Part shown: positions 1 to 9,769 of the stretch, in pieces
How the letters are laid out: each line of letters starts with the position of its first letter
Position numbering within the stretch: position 1 is the stretch's first letter
Source of the DNA: Symsagittifera roscoffensis
Taxonomy: Eukaryota; Xenacoelomorpha; Acoela; Convolutidae
DNA: 50,420 bases
Direction of reading: 5' to 3'
Assembly: GCF_963678635.1 (NCBI RefSeq)
Contig: NW_026971646.1
Location: 1-50,420 of the forward strand
Made by a program: the position numbers and the translations under genes
The notes under the pieces: generated by a model
What the model was told of the DNA's origin: nothing
The model's database searches: none
Seen by the model: only the letters and a program-made list of their open reading frames with translations

Positions 1-142
1 CGTTGAATGTCTTTGTGATGGGACAAAATATATACATTTGGGTATCTGGATCATAGTTGCGGAGGGTGCCGTGTAGGTTAGTATCTTTATTGCAGTAGAT
101 AAAATTTAGAAAAAATGGTGATGTGTATTTTGAGTTAAGAAA

Positions 143-559
143 CTAAAAACGATGGTGAGGTTGTCTTGATGGAGTGTGCAAATCAAAAAGATTTTGTATA
201 AAACGATAATATGTATATGTGTGCGTTTGTTTAGTGAGTAATATAAGATCGTGGGAACAGTGCAAATTGCGTTCCTGTGGTAAAAGAGAGTGAAAAGTTA
301 GTGAAGATAACTGAAATTTATCATAGAAGCTTTCATATGCTTGAATATCGACTAGTGATTTGGAAATAATATGATCATGCTTTCTATCAAAAACATTGAG
401 TGTAAATACGTATGATGTTTTGATGAAAAATTTTTCTGTTAGTTGAGGGTTTGCGAAGCGGTCTTCATCTAAAAATTGATCTTTATTAGGGCGGATGATA
501 TTATGATTGTAGTATTCCGTTGCAAAATTGTTAGCTCGGGGTGCGGTGAATGTTTTTAA
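143..559 (-). CDS. ORF X (copy A), unknown protein of the LTR element
   Basis: The frame equivalent to ORF X of element B (4414-4830) is open here for the same 138 codons and ends at the same TAG. It has no obvious start codon: the TTG used as a formal start in B is TTA here. Differences from B are mostly single conservative changes and add no stop, which suggests the frame was under coding constraint when the copies separated. The protein is rich in Phe, His, Tyr and Asp and has no domain I recognise. Its place between env and the 3' LTR suggests an accessory or envelope-related product, but that is inference. Confidence 0.5.
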   Translation of the reverse strand, partial: LKTFTAPRANNFATEYYNHNIIRPNKDQFLDEDRFANPQLTEKFFIKTSYVFTLNVFDRKHDHIISKSLVDIQAYESFYDKFQLSSLTFHSLLPQERNLHCSHDLILLTKQTHTYTYYRFIQNLFDLHTPSRQPHHRF

Positions 560-1072
560 TAGTTTTTTATATCCAACGAAGTAAATTGTCGAGGTGTTAG
601 TGTTGTGGTTAGTCTATATAACATGTTTTTATTTTTCTCGATACTTTCAGTAGTATTAGCTAATGGTAGGCAGAGGGTGTTAGTATAATGATATTAAGCT
701 GTCCAATGGAGTGTTGGCATTAGAACGTGCTCATCAACAAAATTGCGTGTATCGTTAGCAATGGTAGGTGTATTTAATGTATATTGTGGAAATGAGGGTA
801 ATGTGATTTCGAGAAAATTTTTTGTGTTTGTGTGGTCTGGGTGATTTATATATTCGCGGGCTGTTCCGGGTTTGGTTGGGAATTGGTGATTTGGAAATTT
901 TTGTTTAAAAGTGCGATAAGCTCGGTTAGTACTGGTAGGTGTTTCAGTGGATGTGCTAATGATGGAGTGTAAGCTGAGTAGGGTGTAGGAGTTGGTGGAT
1001 TTGAGGATGTTTTTGTAGATGATAGTTGCTGTATTGTAAGGGTGTTGGGGTGTATTAATTGTTGTTGTAAAG

Positions 1073-1501
1073 TTATAAAATTGTCGAGTTCTGCGGAAAT
1101 TTGGATTTTATCTGGGGGGAGTTATTTTGTGATCTGTCGGAATGAAATGGAGAATAGGCTGGGGTTACTTGGGAAGCATAAGAAGGAGTGGAAAAGGATG
1201 GTAGTGGATGAGTGGATTGGATGGGTTGAAAAGTGGGTTGCGAAAAAACTGAGGAGTTGGTCTGGGTATGGGTAGAGGGAGATGGTTCGGATTCTGCAAA
1301 TTCGTCGGGGGTTTCTACATTTGCGTTATTAAATTGTGAGATAGTATGAAAAACTGAAATATCTGAGTTAGTATCAGAATTCGTGCCTAATGATATATTA
1401 ATAATTGGAAAATTGGGTGGTGGGAAAGCAAAAAGATGGGATAATTGGGATTTGAGTTTGGAGGTTGGCTGGGTGAGAATTTGAGCGATGGAGGGATCCA
1501 T
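1073..1501 (-). CDS. Pro/Ser/Thr-rich region after env (copy A)
   Basis: This minus-strand frame of 142 codons is rich in Ser, Thr, Pro, Gln and Asn, with stretches such as SEPSPSTHTQTNSSVFSQP. The same sequence occurs at 5344-5784 and 18829-19242, where one fewer base near the start puts the N-terminal part in a different frame. Low-complexity composition like this fits a disordered tail or linker. No catalytic motif, membrane segment or cysteine pattern is visible. It follows the env membrane region in the complete layout, so it could be a cytoplasmic tail or a separate small protein. Function is unknown. Confidence 0.45.
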   Translation of the reverse strand: MDPSIAQILTQPTSKLKSQLSHLFAFPPPNFPIINISLGTNSDTNSDISVFHTISQFNNANVETPDEFAESEPSPSTHTQTNSSVFSQPTFQPIQSTHPLPSFSTPSYASQVTPAYSPFHSDRSQNNSPQIKSKFPQNSTIL

Positions 1502-1642
1502 GTTGTCGGCTCATCGTGGCCTAAAAAAATGATTATTTTGAGATTGAAAAGTGGTGGTATGAGGTTGTTCTATACTTTGTTCATATATATTATCATTTGT
1601 GAATGATTTGTCATTATGTGCTGAAAAGGGCTTTGTGTTGTA

Positions 1643-2019
1643 GCATTTAGCATTTGCATCTGTGCCGCAAGTTCATTGTGCCGGAATGTCTGAACCTCAC
1701 TCTGTGACGCCTGTTCGTCCATCTTCCAGTCAGTGCTGGTCTTCACTCTTCTGAGGTGTGCTTGTGTTTGTCTGGCTCCAGTCTTTACCGCATGATCCCT
1801 AATTGATTCCGATAATAGATTGGGTACGCCCTGCAACTCTCGAAATTAGTTTGGTCGTCTCCTACTTCTCGCTTTAGAAGTTTTGTTAGTCAGTTCCAAA
1901 GACCTGACCCGAGCGGGAACTTGGGTGAAACAACAAAGTTTTTTGCGTAAAAGCAGCTCATGAAGCTCCAAATCAACTATGCCATCAATTAATTGCTCAC
2001 AGATCATGTTCATGTCTTC
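1643..2019 (-). pseudogene. Older open frame, faintly Gag-like, interrupted by element B
   Basis: This block is visibly GC-richer than the element on either side. On the minus strand a frame runs from 2019 to 1643 with one stop (TAA at 1846-1848), then reads on into copy A. Its first part has the pattern MICEQLIDGIVDLELHELLL, which faintly recalls the end of retrotransposon capsid domains (the I-x-x-x-L-I-x-G-I-x-D pattern followed by LL). The assignment is weak. The sequence ends at the CTTC target duplication of element B, and the same frame continues at 16060 on the far side of B, so B inserted into this frame. It may be an older retroelement or a host gene fragment. Confidence 0.4.
2016..2019. 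repeat. Left target-site duplication CTTC of element B
   Basis: CTTC stands immediately before the TG of the left LTR and again immediately after the CA of the right LTR (16060-16063). A 4-bp duplication is normal for Ty3/gypsy integrases. It confirms the LTR ends and shows that the two LTRs belong to one insertion. Confidence 0.85.
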
Positions 2020-2428
2020 TGAGTTAAGTCCCTTAGGTTAACTCATAGAGTAATTTCGGATAGGGTACACCGTCTTCTCGTCACGCTATCTCATTTTCGG
2101 CCGGATAGATTCGTGCAACTTCTTAGTCTAATACCGATCCTAATCTTACTCTTATATCTACTAGTCTCAGGGAGTTTAACTAGTCTCTGCTAGCCTCAAT
2201 GGATCTAGAGTATACTGGCTTATTGTGGCAGCTAAAGTTCTCTTGGAGAGGCAACTAATTTCTAAGTTAAATTCAAAACTCTCTGGTGTTGAAATTACAA
2301 ATAATTTCAGCACTTACAAATAAGTGGGTTGTTAGTTGGATGGATTATGATTGGTTAATATTAAATATTTTACAGTGGTAAAATATCTAATTTATCCAAT
2401 AATAAAATGTAGTTTAGATCAGGTTCCA
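2020..2428 (-). repeat. 3' LTR of element B
   Basis: The 409-bp repeat begins TGAGTTAAG and ends GGTTCCA on the plus strand, so it has TG and CA termini. It aligns without gaps to 15651-16059 with about 20 substitutions. It is the left boundary of the element. A CCAAT box on the sense strand of the 5' LTR is changed here (GGCTAAT on plus has become GGTTAAT), and the long palindrome present in the 5' LTR carries mismatches. Confidence 0.9.
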
Positions 2429-2478
2429 CCCATCCGGGGTTTACAGAGTTTTTTAGAACTATCTTTCTTCTCTGCAAT
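2429..2478 (-). promoter_or_regulatory. Possible polypurine tract (plus-strand primer) of element B
   Basis: On the sense strand the seven bases directly before the 3' LTR are GGATGGG, and a longer purine run (GAGAAGAAAGA) lies about 35 bases further upstream. Ty3/gypsy elements prime plus-strand synthesis from a purine tract abutting the 3' LTR. The abutting tract is short, so the exact site is uncertain. Confidence 0.4.
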
Positions 2479-3981
2479 TTGAAGGATGGATGATGAACGT
2501 TGGTATTTGGCGAACATCATTTTCTTATCCGGTTCCTCTTGAGGAAGAACGTGCCAGGACGCTGGAATCAGGGATAGGAAGTTATTATTGCGTCATTCGA
2601 CAACGACTGTGATCCCCAATGAAATCAATCCGATTTAAAAATGGTTTTTCTGTATTAGTAGAGAACTGTTTTGTGTGCAGCCTCGTCTGGGAATGGCGTG
2701 AAGATCGTGTTTGGAAGGGATGCCTTGTAGCTCGGATCTGTACGTATACTTGAGCATCGAGATGGTCAGTGGTCTAGTTGAATGAAGTCCTTTTCTGCGA
2801 AGTCAAGTCGTACTCTAAATCCTTTGAGTCGTGATTGTGGACTACATGTCGGTTGTGTTTAGCCATTCTTTTGTGCGAGTGTGATGGGATCATCTAGTCT
2901 TTGATCTATATACTGCAAAGTATGATTTACATTTTCTATATTTATGTTAATTTGGTTTTTTAATCATGAACTTAGTTAGTCGTTTTCACAAAAGCGTTTT
3001 GTTTTAGCTCAGTTATTTGGAAGAGTTACTCACCCTTGAGTATCTCTTATTAAAAATAGAAGTGTGGTCACAAAGCGTGGATGTAGCGCGGTGGGTTAGG
3101 CCGGCTATAGAGCATGCCCAGGACGTCCTTCTCTGGTGGGTTGGGCCAGAGGTGGGAGTATGATTGCATGCTGTTTCTTTGAGAAGTCCTGTTTTGTGAT
3201 AACGTTTTATGTTGGTTTTATGTTGTTCTTTCTTATTTTACTTTGGTTGTGTCCTTTTTTCAAAAATCAAATTGTTTTTGGTATGGGTTTGTCTTGCGTT
3301 TTTTTGTGTTTTATTACTTCTTTCTTAGACTTTGTAATAGTATTCAAAAGAAACAATTATCCAGTTTTAAGCTGGGTTAATCCGGTTTGGGTACTGTTGG
3401 TTTTCTTTTCTTAGTCATGCTGTTATTTTATGATTTGTGGTGTTTAGTAAGCTGCGTTGGTTATTTTGGTTTAGTATATAATTCCTTTCCAACCGGGTTA
3501 AAGGAAAATTTGAAACTTGTTATCGTGGTTTAGAGTTGTTTATAGTGAAAGCTTGAAACTTAAAATCATTATTTAAACAACTCTTTGTGGGCGAGCTGTG
3601 CGAGTTTGGATAGAATTCTTGTGCGAATGAATGAAAAAATTGAAAAGGTTAGTACTGCTTTCTCATTTCATGAATTTGATTTTTACTGCGTTTTTGGGGA
3701 AGTTTAAAATTATAAATTTTTATCGTATTTAACTTTACTGCTTCGTGGGGAAATAATTTATAATTGAAATCACTACAACGGGTATGAATTTTACAACATA
3801 ATTTAGTGCTAAAGATTAAGGAGTTTGAATATAATTTAACAAGTTTGTTATTTTTATTTGTCTTTTTCTGTTTTGTAGATGATTGTGATGTGAAGACTAA
3901 AAGAATAAATCAGACATTGATAAAAAATGGTTAGTACACATTTGAATTTATTAGTTAAAAGTAATTTAATTTATAGTTACC
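2479..3981 (-). other. 3' noncoding part of element B
   Basis: About 1.5 kb between ORF Y and the polypurine tract carries no sense-strand frame that I can support. The first part (to about 2960) is of mixed composition, and the rest is strongly T-rich on the plus strand. It contains the possible tRNA-derived insert at 3072-3160. This region is not represented in copies A or C/D within the window, so I cannot say whether all of it belongs to the original element or includes later insertions. Confidence 0.45.
3072..3160 (+). repeat. Possible tRNA-derived (SINE-like) insert
   Basis: A GC-rich island inside AT-rich DNA has TAGCGCGGTGG at 3084-3094, close to a tRNA A box, and a GGTGGGTTGGGCCAGA stretch at about 3136-3150 at roughly B-box distance, enclosed by CTCTGG and CCAGAG arms. 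The B-box match is weak and no poly-A tail is clear. It could be a decayed SINE or tRNA relic. Confidence 0.3.
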
Positions 3982-4830
3982 TTAGTCTTCTGGGAAAAAG
4001 CCGTGGGGGAAGATGTCGTGAATCATGTCCGATGTTGTTAGTAACTTGGCTAGTATGCGTATGATGTTTTTAGTTTGTAGCAGTGGCCAAAGCAGTTGAA
4101 GTACCTTAATGGTGTTTAGTTCTTCTGTGCCTACGGCAAACTCGTAAGGTGTGTTTTGGATGAGGTTATATATTTTATGGTTATATTTAGTATTGTGAAT
4201 GAATTCTAATATGGGTATTTCAATAGGTGTGATAAATTCATGCGGGATAAGGAAGGGTCTTGATTCTTTGGCGTTGAATGTCTTTGTGATGGGACAAAAT
4301 ATATACATTTGGGTATCTGGGTCATAGTTGCGGAGGGTGCCGTGTAGGTTAGTATCTTTATTGCAGTAGATAAAATTTAGAAAAAATGGTGATGTGTATT
4401 TTGAGTTAAGAAACTAAAAACGATGGTGAGGTTGTCTTGATGGAGTGTGCAAATCAAAAAGATTTTGTATAAAACGATAATATGTATATGTGTGCGTTTG
4501 TTTAGCGAGTAATATAAGATCGTGGGAACAGTGCAAATCGCGTTCCTGTGGTAAAAGAGAGTGAAAAGTTAGTGAAGTTAACTGAAATTTATCATAGAAG
4601 CTTTCATATGCTTGAATATCGACTAGTGATTTGGAAATAATATGATCATGCTTTCTATCAAAAACATTGAGTGTAAATACGTATGATGTTTTGATGAAAA
4701 ATTTTTCTGTTAGTTTAGGGTTTGCGAAGCGGTCTTCATCTAAAAATTGATCTTGATTAGGGCGGATGATATTATGATTGTAGTATTCTGTTGCAAAATT
4801 GTTAGCTCGGGGTGCGGTGAATGTTTTCAA
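3982..4830 (-). pseudogene. ORF X-Y: unknown protein downstream of env, split by one TAG
   Basis: Two minus-strand frames, 4414-4830 (138 codons) and 3982-4308, are in the same phase. The sequence between them is open except for the single TAG that ends ORF X, so the whole reads about 283 codons with one stop. The same TAG is present in copy A. The second half has a small Cys pattern (IYCNKD, IFCPITKTF) and ends HGFFPED. There is no clear ATG start for ORF X; upstream codons are open for about 19 residues, to a TAG. I recognise no family. The position after env and before the 3' LTR is unusual for Ty3/gypsy elements. The stop may be a lesion, a readthrough site, or the true end of a smaller protein. 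Confidence 0.5.
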
Positions 4831-5343
4831 TAGTTTTTTATATCCAACGAAGTAAATTGTCGAGGTGTTAGTGTTGTGGTTAGTCTATATAACATGTTTT
4901 TATTTTTCTCGATACTTTCAGTAGTATTAGCTAATGGTAGGCAGAGGGTGTTAGTATAATGATATTAAGCTGTCCAATGGAGTGTTGGCATTAGAACGTG
5001 CTCATCAACAAAATTGCGTGTATCGTTAGCAATGGTAGGTGTATTTAATGTATATTGTGGAAATGAGGGTAATGTGATTTCGAGAAAATTTTTTGTGTTT
5101 GTGTGGTCTGGGTGATTTATATATTCGCGGGCTGTTCCGGGTTTGGTTGGGAATTGGTGATTTGGAAATTTTCGTTTAAAAGTGCGATAAGCTCGGTTAG
5201 TACTGGTAGGTGTTTCAGTGGATGTGCTAATGATGGAGTGTAAGCTGAGTAGGGTGTAGGAGTTGGTGGATTTGAGGATGTTTTTGTAGATGATAGTTGC
5301 TGTATTGTAAGGGTGTTGGGGTGTATTAATTGTTGTTGTAAAG
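4831..5343 (-). other. Stretch between the P/S/T region and ORF X, no intact frame
   Basis: All three sense frames carry stops here. Short Pro/Thr-rich stretches are readable in alternating frames, which suggests a decayed coding link between the P/S/T-rich region and ORF X. Copy A (560-1072) has nearly the same sequence and the same breaks. Confidence 0.4.
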
Positions 5344-5784
5344 TTATAAAATTGTCGAGTTCTGCGGAAATTTGGATGTTATCTGGGGGGAGTTATTTTG
5401 TGATCTGTCGGAATGAAATGGAGAATAGGCTGGGGTTACTTGGGAAGCATAAGAAGGAGTGGAAAAGGATGGTAGTGGATGAGTGGATTGGATGGGTTGA
5501 AAAGTGGGTTGCGAAAAAACTGAGGAGTTGGTCTGGGTATGGGTAGAGGGAGATGGTTCGGATTCTGCAAATTCGTCGGGGGTTTCTACATTTGCGTTAT
5601 TAAATTGTGAGATAGTATGAAAAACTGAAATATCTGAGTTAGTATCAGAATTCGTGCCTGATGATATATTAATAATTGGAAAATTGGGTGGTGGGAAAGC
5701 AAAAAGTGGGATAATTGGGATTTGAGTTTGGAGGTTGGCTGGGTGAGAATTTGAGCGATGGAGGGATCCATGTTGTCGGCTCAT
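5344..5784 (-). CDS. Pro/Ser/Thr-rich region after env (element B)
   Basis: This 146-codon minus-strand frame matches 1073-1501 and 18829-19242. It is low in complexity, rich in Ser, Thr, Pro, Gln and Asn, and contains no recognisable domain. A competing frame (5586-5771) begins MDPSIAQIL and corresponds to the start of the frame used in copy A. A one-base difference near 5706 separates the two readings, so at least one copy is frameshifted. The intended start is uncertain. It lies just 3' of the env membrane region. Confidence 0.4.
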   Translation of the reverse strand: MSRQHGSLHRSNSHPANLQTQIPIIPLFAFPPPNFPIINISSGTNSDTNSDISVFHTISQFNNANVETPDEFAESEPSPSTHTQTNSSVFSQPTFQPIQSTHPLPSFSTPSYASQVTPAYSPFHSDRSQNNSPQITSKFPQNSTIL

Positions 5785-5918
5785 CGTGGCCTAAAAAAAT
5801 GATTATTTTGAGATTGAAAAGTGGTGGTATGAGGTTGTTCTATACTTTGTTCATATATATTATCATTTGTGAATGATTTGTCATTATATGCTGAAAAGGG
5901 CTTTGTGTTGTATTTGGT

Positions 5919-6515
5919 CTAAAATTTGGGTTTATGTGCTAGGTTTCGAAAATTTCGTGGAACTAATGATAATGGATGGTTTTTTGGTAGGGTTGGTATC
6001 TGTGGTGCTGTAGGTGTTGTATCTACATCATTATGTTCTTCGTTATATGTGTTTGGATTTGTGGATATTTTTGTATTATATTCTTTTATTTGTGCATCTA
6101 AAAGTATTTTGTTAATTGATGATGAAAAAATTCCAAAAAATCCTGCAAATAGTATACGTGCTACACTTCCTTGTCGGTTTACTTGTGTGTGTATAGCGCA
6201 TGTGTTATAGATTCCTTTTAACAGTGAGAAAAGAAATCCTATAAAATTAAACATGGCGTATAAGATAGTTAGTTTTTCTAAGATGTAATAGGGCCATAAT
6301 AGAAAAGCTAAAATTTCGTTCTTTAGGGTGACAAAACTGAAAATATTTTTAGGTGAAATATCTTCTGTTCTGTATTTTTCACCGTCTAAATATCTGTAGT
6401 CTTTGATATCTTTAAAATATCCGCTGTAGTCTTGTTTATAAATGTCTGCAAATCCTGCGGTTTCGGCAAGTTTTCTTAAATTCTGGTCAATTGATTGTCG
6501 CTGTATCGTGTCCAT
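5919..6515 (-). pseudogene. Env C-terminal part with membrane segments (element B)
   Basis: The 198-codon frame starts MDTIQRQSIDQNLRKL, an amphipathic helix-like stretch. It then has a hydrophobic block (roughly residues 62-110, including FLLWPYYILEKLTILYAMF and IGFLFSLLKGIY) and a second one (ARILFAGFFGIFSSS), and ends in a polar tail. This fits the membrane-proximal and anchor part of a viral-type glycoprotein. The matching protein in copies C and D continues upstream into a Cys-containing ectodomain that B has lost: about 4.1 kb is deleted at about 6603, joining env directly to the integrase region. The B copy can therefore not encode a complete Env. Confidence 0.65.
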
Positions 6516-6635
6516 TTGTGTTAATAATTCCTGAAACTGTTGTGTTCTAATGTGATGTTGTATATCATATTTAGAATATATTCCAATTGATGGTAAATCA
6601 ATATATGGTAATAAAACAAATGTTCCAATTTTTTT

Positions 6636-7620
6636 TTAATCTGTGGCTGGTGTAAAGCGTGAATTAATTTGGTTGTTAATGTTTTGCCTTTGTAACAACA
6701 TCTTTGTTACTTTTTGGTAAATTTCATTGTGGTTTTTATCTCTATTTAATATCCATTCGGTATGTGTGCCGGAGGTTAATTTAAGAATTTGTGGATGATG
6801 AAAATGATCTTCATCATGTGTGTGTAAAAGTAGGTTATAACAAATTGAATCTTTATTTGGTTGGCAATAACCTTGTGCATTTTTATGCGCATTTGCTGTA
6901 AACATAATTGGTTTTTGTGGCTTTTGATTAAAAACCATTTCATATGGTGACATTCCTAAAGTTGTCGTAATTTGTGAATTATATGATAAGGGGAATAATT
7001 TTATATCTGCTGACCATTCTGTGTATCGTGTATCATTTCCATTAATGATACATCTGAGATATTCTTGTAGTGAACGGTTCATACCTTCGACTAAATCGTT
7101 TTTCCAAGGTGCATGAGATGTACGTGGTTTATGTTTGATGTTGTATAAAGGGAATAGTGTGATAATTTCATTATTAATAAATTCTGTACCATTGTTTTTA
7201 ACTAGGATTTCGAGTAATCCGAACTTTGCTATCCAATGTTCATAAAGTGTTGTGTAAGCATAATAAGCATTACAATGTGGTACTGGGTTGAGTGCTACAT
7301 AATGTGTGAATGCATCAACAATGACCATAATGTAGGAGTTTCCTTCTGAGGATGGTGAGATTGGTCCTTTCGTGTCGAATGAAATTCTATGGTTGAAATA
7401 TAAATTTTTTTCCTTTAAAATCTTGTTATTGTGCTATTTGTTTTTGATTTGGATACGGTGTGTTCAATTGACACTTTATACAATCATTGCATATTACTTT
7501 TATCCAAATTGGTGCATTTGGGAAATAAAAATTTTGTGTAAAGTTCGAGTATGTTTTTTCTGATCCGGAGTGTCCCTTTGTATTTTGTGTATGGGAGATG
7601 TTAAAAGCTATTAATATCAT
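6636..7620 (-). pseudogene. Integrase (zinc finger and catalytic core), element B
   Basis: Two frames carry this domain. 7426-7620 holds the HHCC zinc finger (H-x6-H ... C-x2-C in CNDCIKC). 6636-7328 holds the core: first Asp in VIVDAFTHY, then KNNGTEF, then Glu in LVEGMNRSL. The spacing from the first Asn of KNNG to that Glu is exactly 35 residues, so this Asn stands where the second catalytic Asp belongs (usual motif DNG or DQG). The fragments are out of phase or interrupted at 7329-7425, and the GPY/F C-terminus is deleted. The protein would not be expected to catalyse strand transfer. The same substitution occurs in copies C and D. Confidence 0.8.
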
Positions 7621-8590
7621 ACTTAAAGATAGAAAGGGAACTTTAGAATCATTTAATTCATATTCTAAAAGATCTGTATTTTCATTAATCGTTGTGTTGT
7701 TAAATTTCTGAAATATCGGAGGAGTGTTTTGTTACCTAAAATTGTGGTATCTGCTCTTACGGGCTTAGTTTTGTATTTTTGCCATAATTTTAGTTGTCTA
7801 ATTACTGGATCGAAATTTTCATATTTTTTTAAAAGTTCAAGTGTAATTTTATCTGTTGGGGGCGAAAAATATTGTCATTTTCGAGTTTTGATAGAGGAAT
7901 TGTGTCAAGTGGGTCATGGAGGTCAAAACTTGATTTATTGTGAATTTTGAATCATTTGCTTGTGGTCCTGATAAGTTTATTTTATCAGGCAAATTTTCTT
8001 TTTCAATTAGTGGAAAAAGATCTTTTTTATGCGAGTGTTGTTTTATTTTCTTTTGTTGAGTATTATTTTTTATCCATTGTGAGTATGGAATTGGTTTAAA
8101 AGTTGATGATCCTAGTAAATCAACTTCATAGTGATTATTTTGGCAATCTAAGTAGAGTGGAAAATATTGTAGATTATTTATTTCTGATTGATCAATGTCA
8201 GTTTTTACTGCGTATTTGCATTCTAATCGAGGTGATGTTTCATTTTTTGCGAGATAGAATTTAATATTTTGTGGTATTTCAACTGTAGTTTTTCGTGTAA
8301 GTGATTCAGGTGGCGTATTTCTACTTAATGTATCTGATAATGCAAGGTTTTTTCCTGCTGTCCAAACTCAATGTAAGTTTGGAAATTTCATTAAAATTAG
8401 TTGAAATCTCTAAACTCTATGATTTGGGTTTGGTTTTTGTGTAAAGAGAAATATAATTGGTTTGCGATCTGTAAATAAAACTGTTAGGTGTTTTGATCCA
8501 AGTATCAGAAATTCGTTTTCTGTAAGTGTGTAAATTATAGGTACATTCTCTCATTAGAGTTGAGAGTCGTAGCTCTGCTTGTGTAAATAA
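7621..8590 (-). pseudogene. RNase H to integrase connection, broken (element B)
   Basis: The sense strand encodes the tether between RNase H and the integrase zinc finger, but no frame of useful length survives in B. The equivalent of the open frame at 25246-25539 in copy C is broken here by indels. At 8365-8385 there is a CCAAACT/AGTTTGG hairpin with a 7-base loop, shared with copy C. Confidence 0.5.
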
Positions 8591-8839
8591 TCATGAATTT
8601 GCTGATATAAGATTCATTTTATTTGTTCCACTATGTGATTGTAGCAATGCTGCGCCGATGCCAAAATTTGAAGCATCGCACATTGCATAGAATGGTTGAT
8701 TTGGATCTGGAATTGTGTTTGAAAGTTGTTCTGTCAAAAGCTTTTTAATTTCATCAAATCGTGTTTGATATTCAGTGGTCCATTCAAAATTATTTTGTTG
8801 TCTGAGGATGTTGTAGAAAGGTTTTAAGTATAATTGCAC
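8591..8839 (-). pseudogene. RNase H N-terminal part (element B)
   Basis: An 82-codon frame includes FEWTTEYQTRFDEIKKLL (RT thumb/connection, with the typical F-x-W-T) and then CDASNFGIGAALLQ, the first catalytic Asp of Ty3/gypsy RNase H in its usual D-A-S context. It is preceded by the RT frame at 8988-9734 but separated from it by a break. The remaining RNase H residues lie in other frames to the left. It normally degrades the RNA strand of the RNA-DNA hybrid during reverse transcription. Confidence 0.75.
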
Positions 8840-8987
8840 TTTGTAAACGTATTTACTTAAGAAATTTCACATTCCAAGGAATTCTTTTTATTTGTAGATG
8901 GTTGAAGTTTTTGGATTGCATCAATGCGTGATTTTAAGGGAGTGATAGTGTTTCGTTCAATATTATGTCCTAAAAATTTAACGCGTG

Positions 8988-9734
8988 TTAAAAGAAGTGT
9001 GATTTAACGGGGGCTGCTTTCAGATTTTCGTTCTGAAGTATTTTATGATATTTTTCCAAAACTGTAAACATTTCGTCTTTGGTTTGTGATTGCATAAAAA
9101 CATCGTCTAAATAGGTGATTGCATTTTTCTTGAGTATTAATGGTCTAAGAATTTTACTCATGAAAGCTGAAAAAGCTGCTGGTCCTATGGATATTCCATA
9201 GAATAAGCGATTAAATTCATATTGTTGATTTCCAATGACAAATTGTGTTAAACGCCGTGATTGTTCATCTAGTGGCATTTGATTATATGCACTATTCATA
9301 TCTGCGGTTGTGAAGTATTTACCATTAATCTTTGTTAAGATATTTTGTATTAGTTCAATAGGCCAATTGAATTTTGATTCGTCAATTAGTGAATTGAGGT
9401 ATCTAGCGTCTAAAACTATTTTTAGTGATTCACCTTTTGCTAGAATGATAACAGGGTTAATGAAGGTGTTTCCTTTTGGTTGTTCTTTTTTGTTTACTGG
9501 TAAGGTAATTTCGTATTGTTCTAAAATATCAAGTAATCTATTTACCTTGTCGTGTAAATGAATCGGTACTTTACTTGCTCTTTGTTTTTTGAAAACTGCG
9601 TCAGGTTTTAGTGATGTATTGATTTTTCCAACGTCAAAATTTGATGTTGCGTAAACTGTTGAATATTTTAACAGTTGTTTTGCTAATTTGTCAAATTCAT
9701 CTTGTGTGATTTGTGAGTGTTGAAAATTAAACAT
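8988..9734 (-). pseudogene. Reverse transcriptase core (element B)
   Basis: This 248-codon frame has the RT fingers and palm: FINPVIILAKGESLKIVLDAR, FTTADMNSAYNQMPLDEQS (first catalytic Asp), FNRLFYGISIGPAAFSAFM, and TYLDDVFMQS (catalytic YxDD). The frame ends at KSHFF because one base is missing compared with copy C, where the reading continues into the thumb. Both active-site Asp motifs are intact. The sequence type is Ty3/gypsy. The sister copy at 26832-27764 shares nearly all residues but carries different lesions. Confidence 0.88.
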
Positions 9735-9769
9735 TGTTAAAAATTTTTGTTGTTCTTTTGTGTAATTTG

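Larger units (their letters stand above)
1..1642 (-). mobile_element. Copy A: 3' part of an env-type Ty3/gypsy element
   Basis: This stretch is collinear with 4272-5913 of element B at a constant offset of 4271 and differs by only scattered substitutions and a one-base indel. In minus-strand (sense) order it carries the Pro/Ser/Thr-rich region after env, about 500 bases with no intact frame (560-1072), and the ORF called X here. Similarity to B stops at 1642, where B continues into the end of env and A changes abruptly to the GC-richer sequence at 1643-2019. The copy therefore lacks everything 5' of this point, and its 3' end lies outside the window. It is a second copy in the same orientation as B, so A and B form an interrupted direct repeat. 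Confidence 0.85.

Noticed and set aside
1042-1275. Plus-strand frame repeated at 5313-5546
   Set aside because: It is antisense to the P/S/T-rich region and repeats only because copies A and B repeat.
3136-3414. Hydrophobic 92-codon plus-strand frame
   Set aside because: The plus strand is T-rich, so chance frames look like membrane proteins. It lies antisense in the element's 3' region and has no counterpart or motif.
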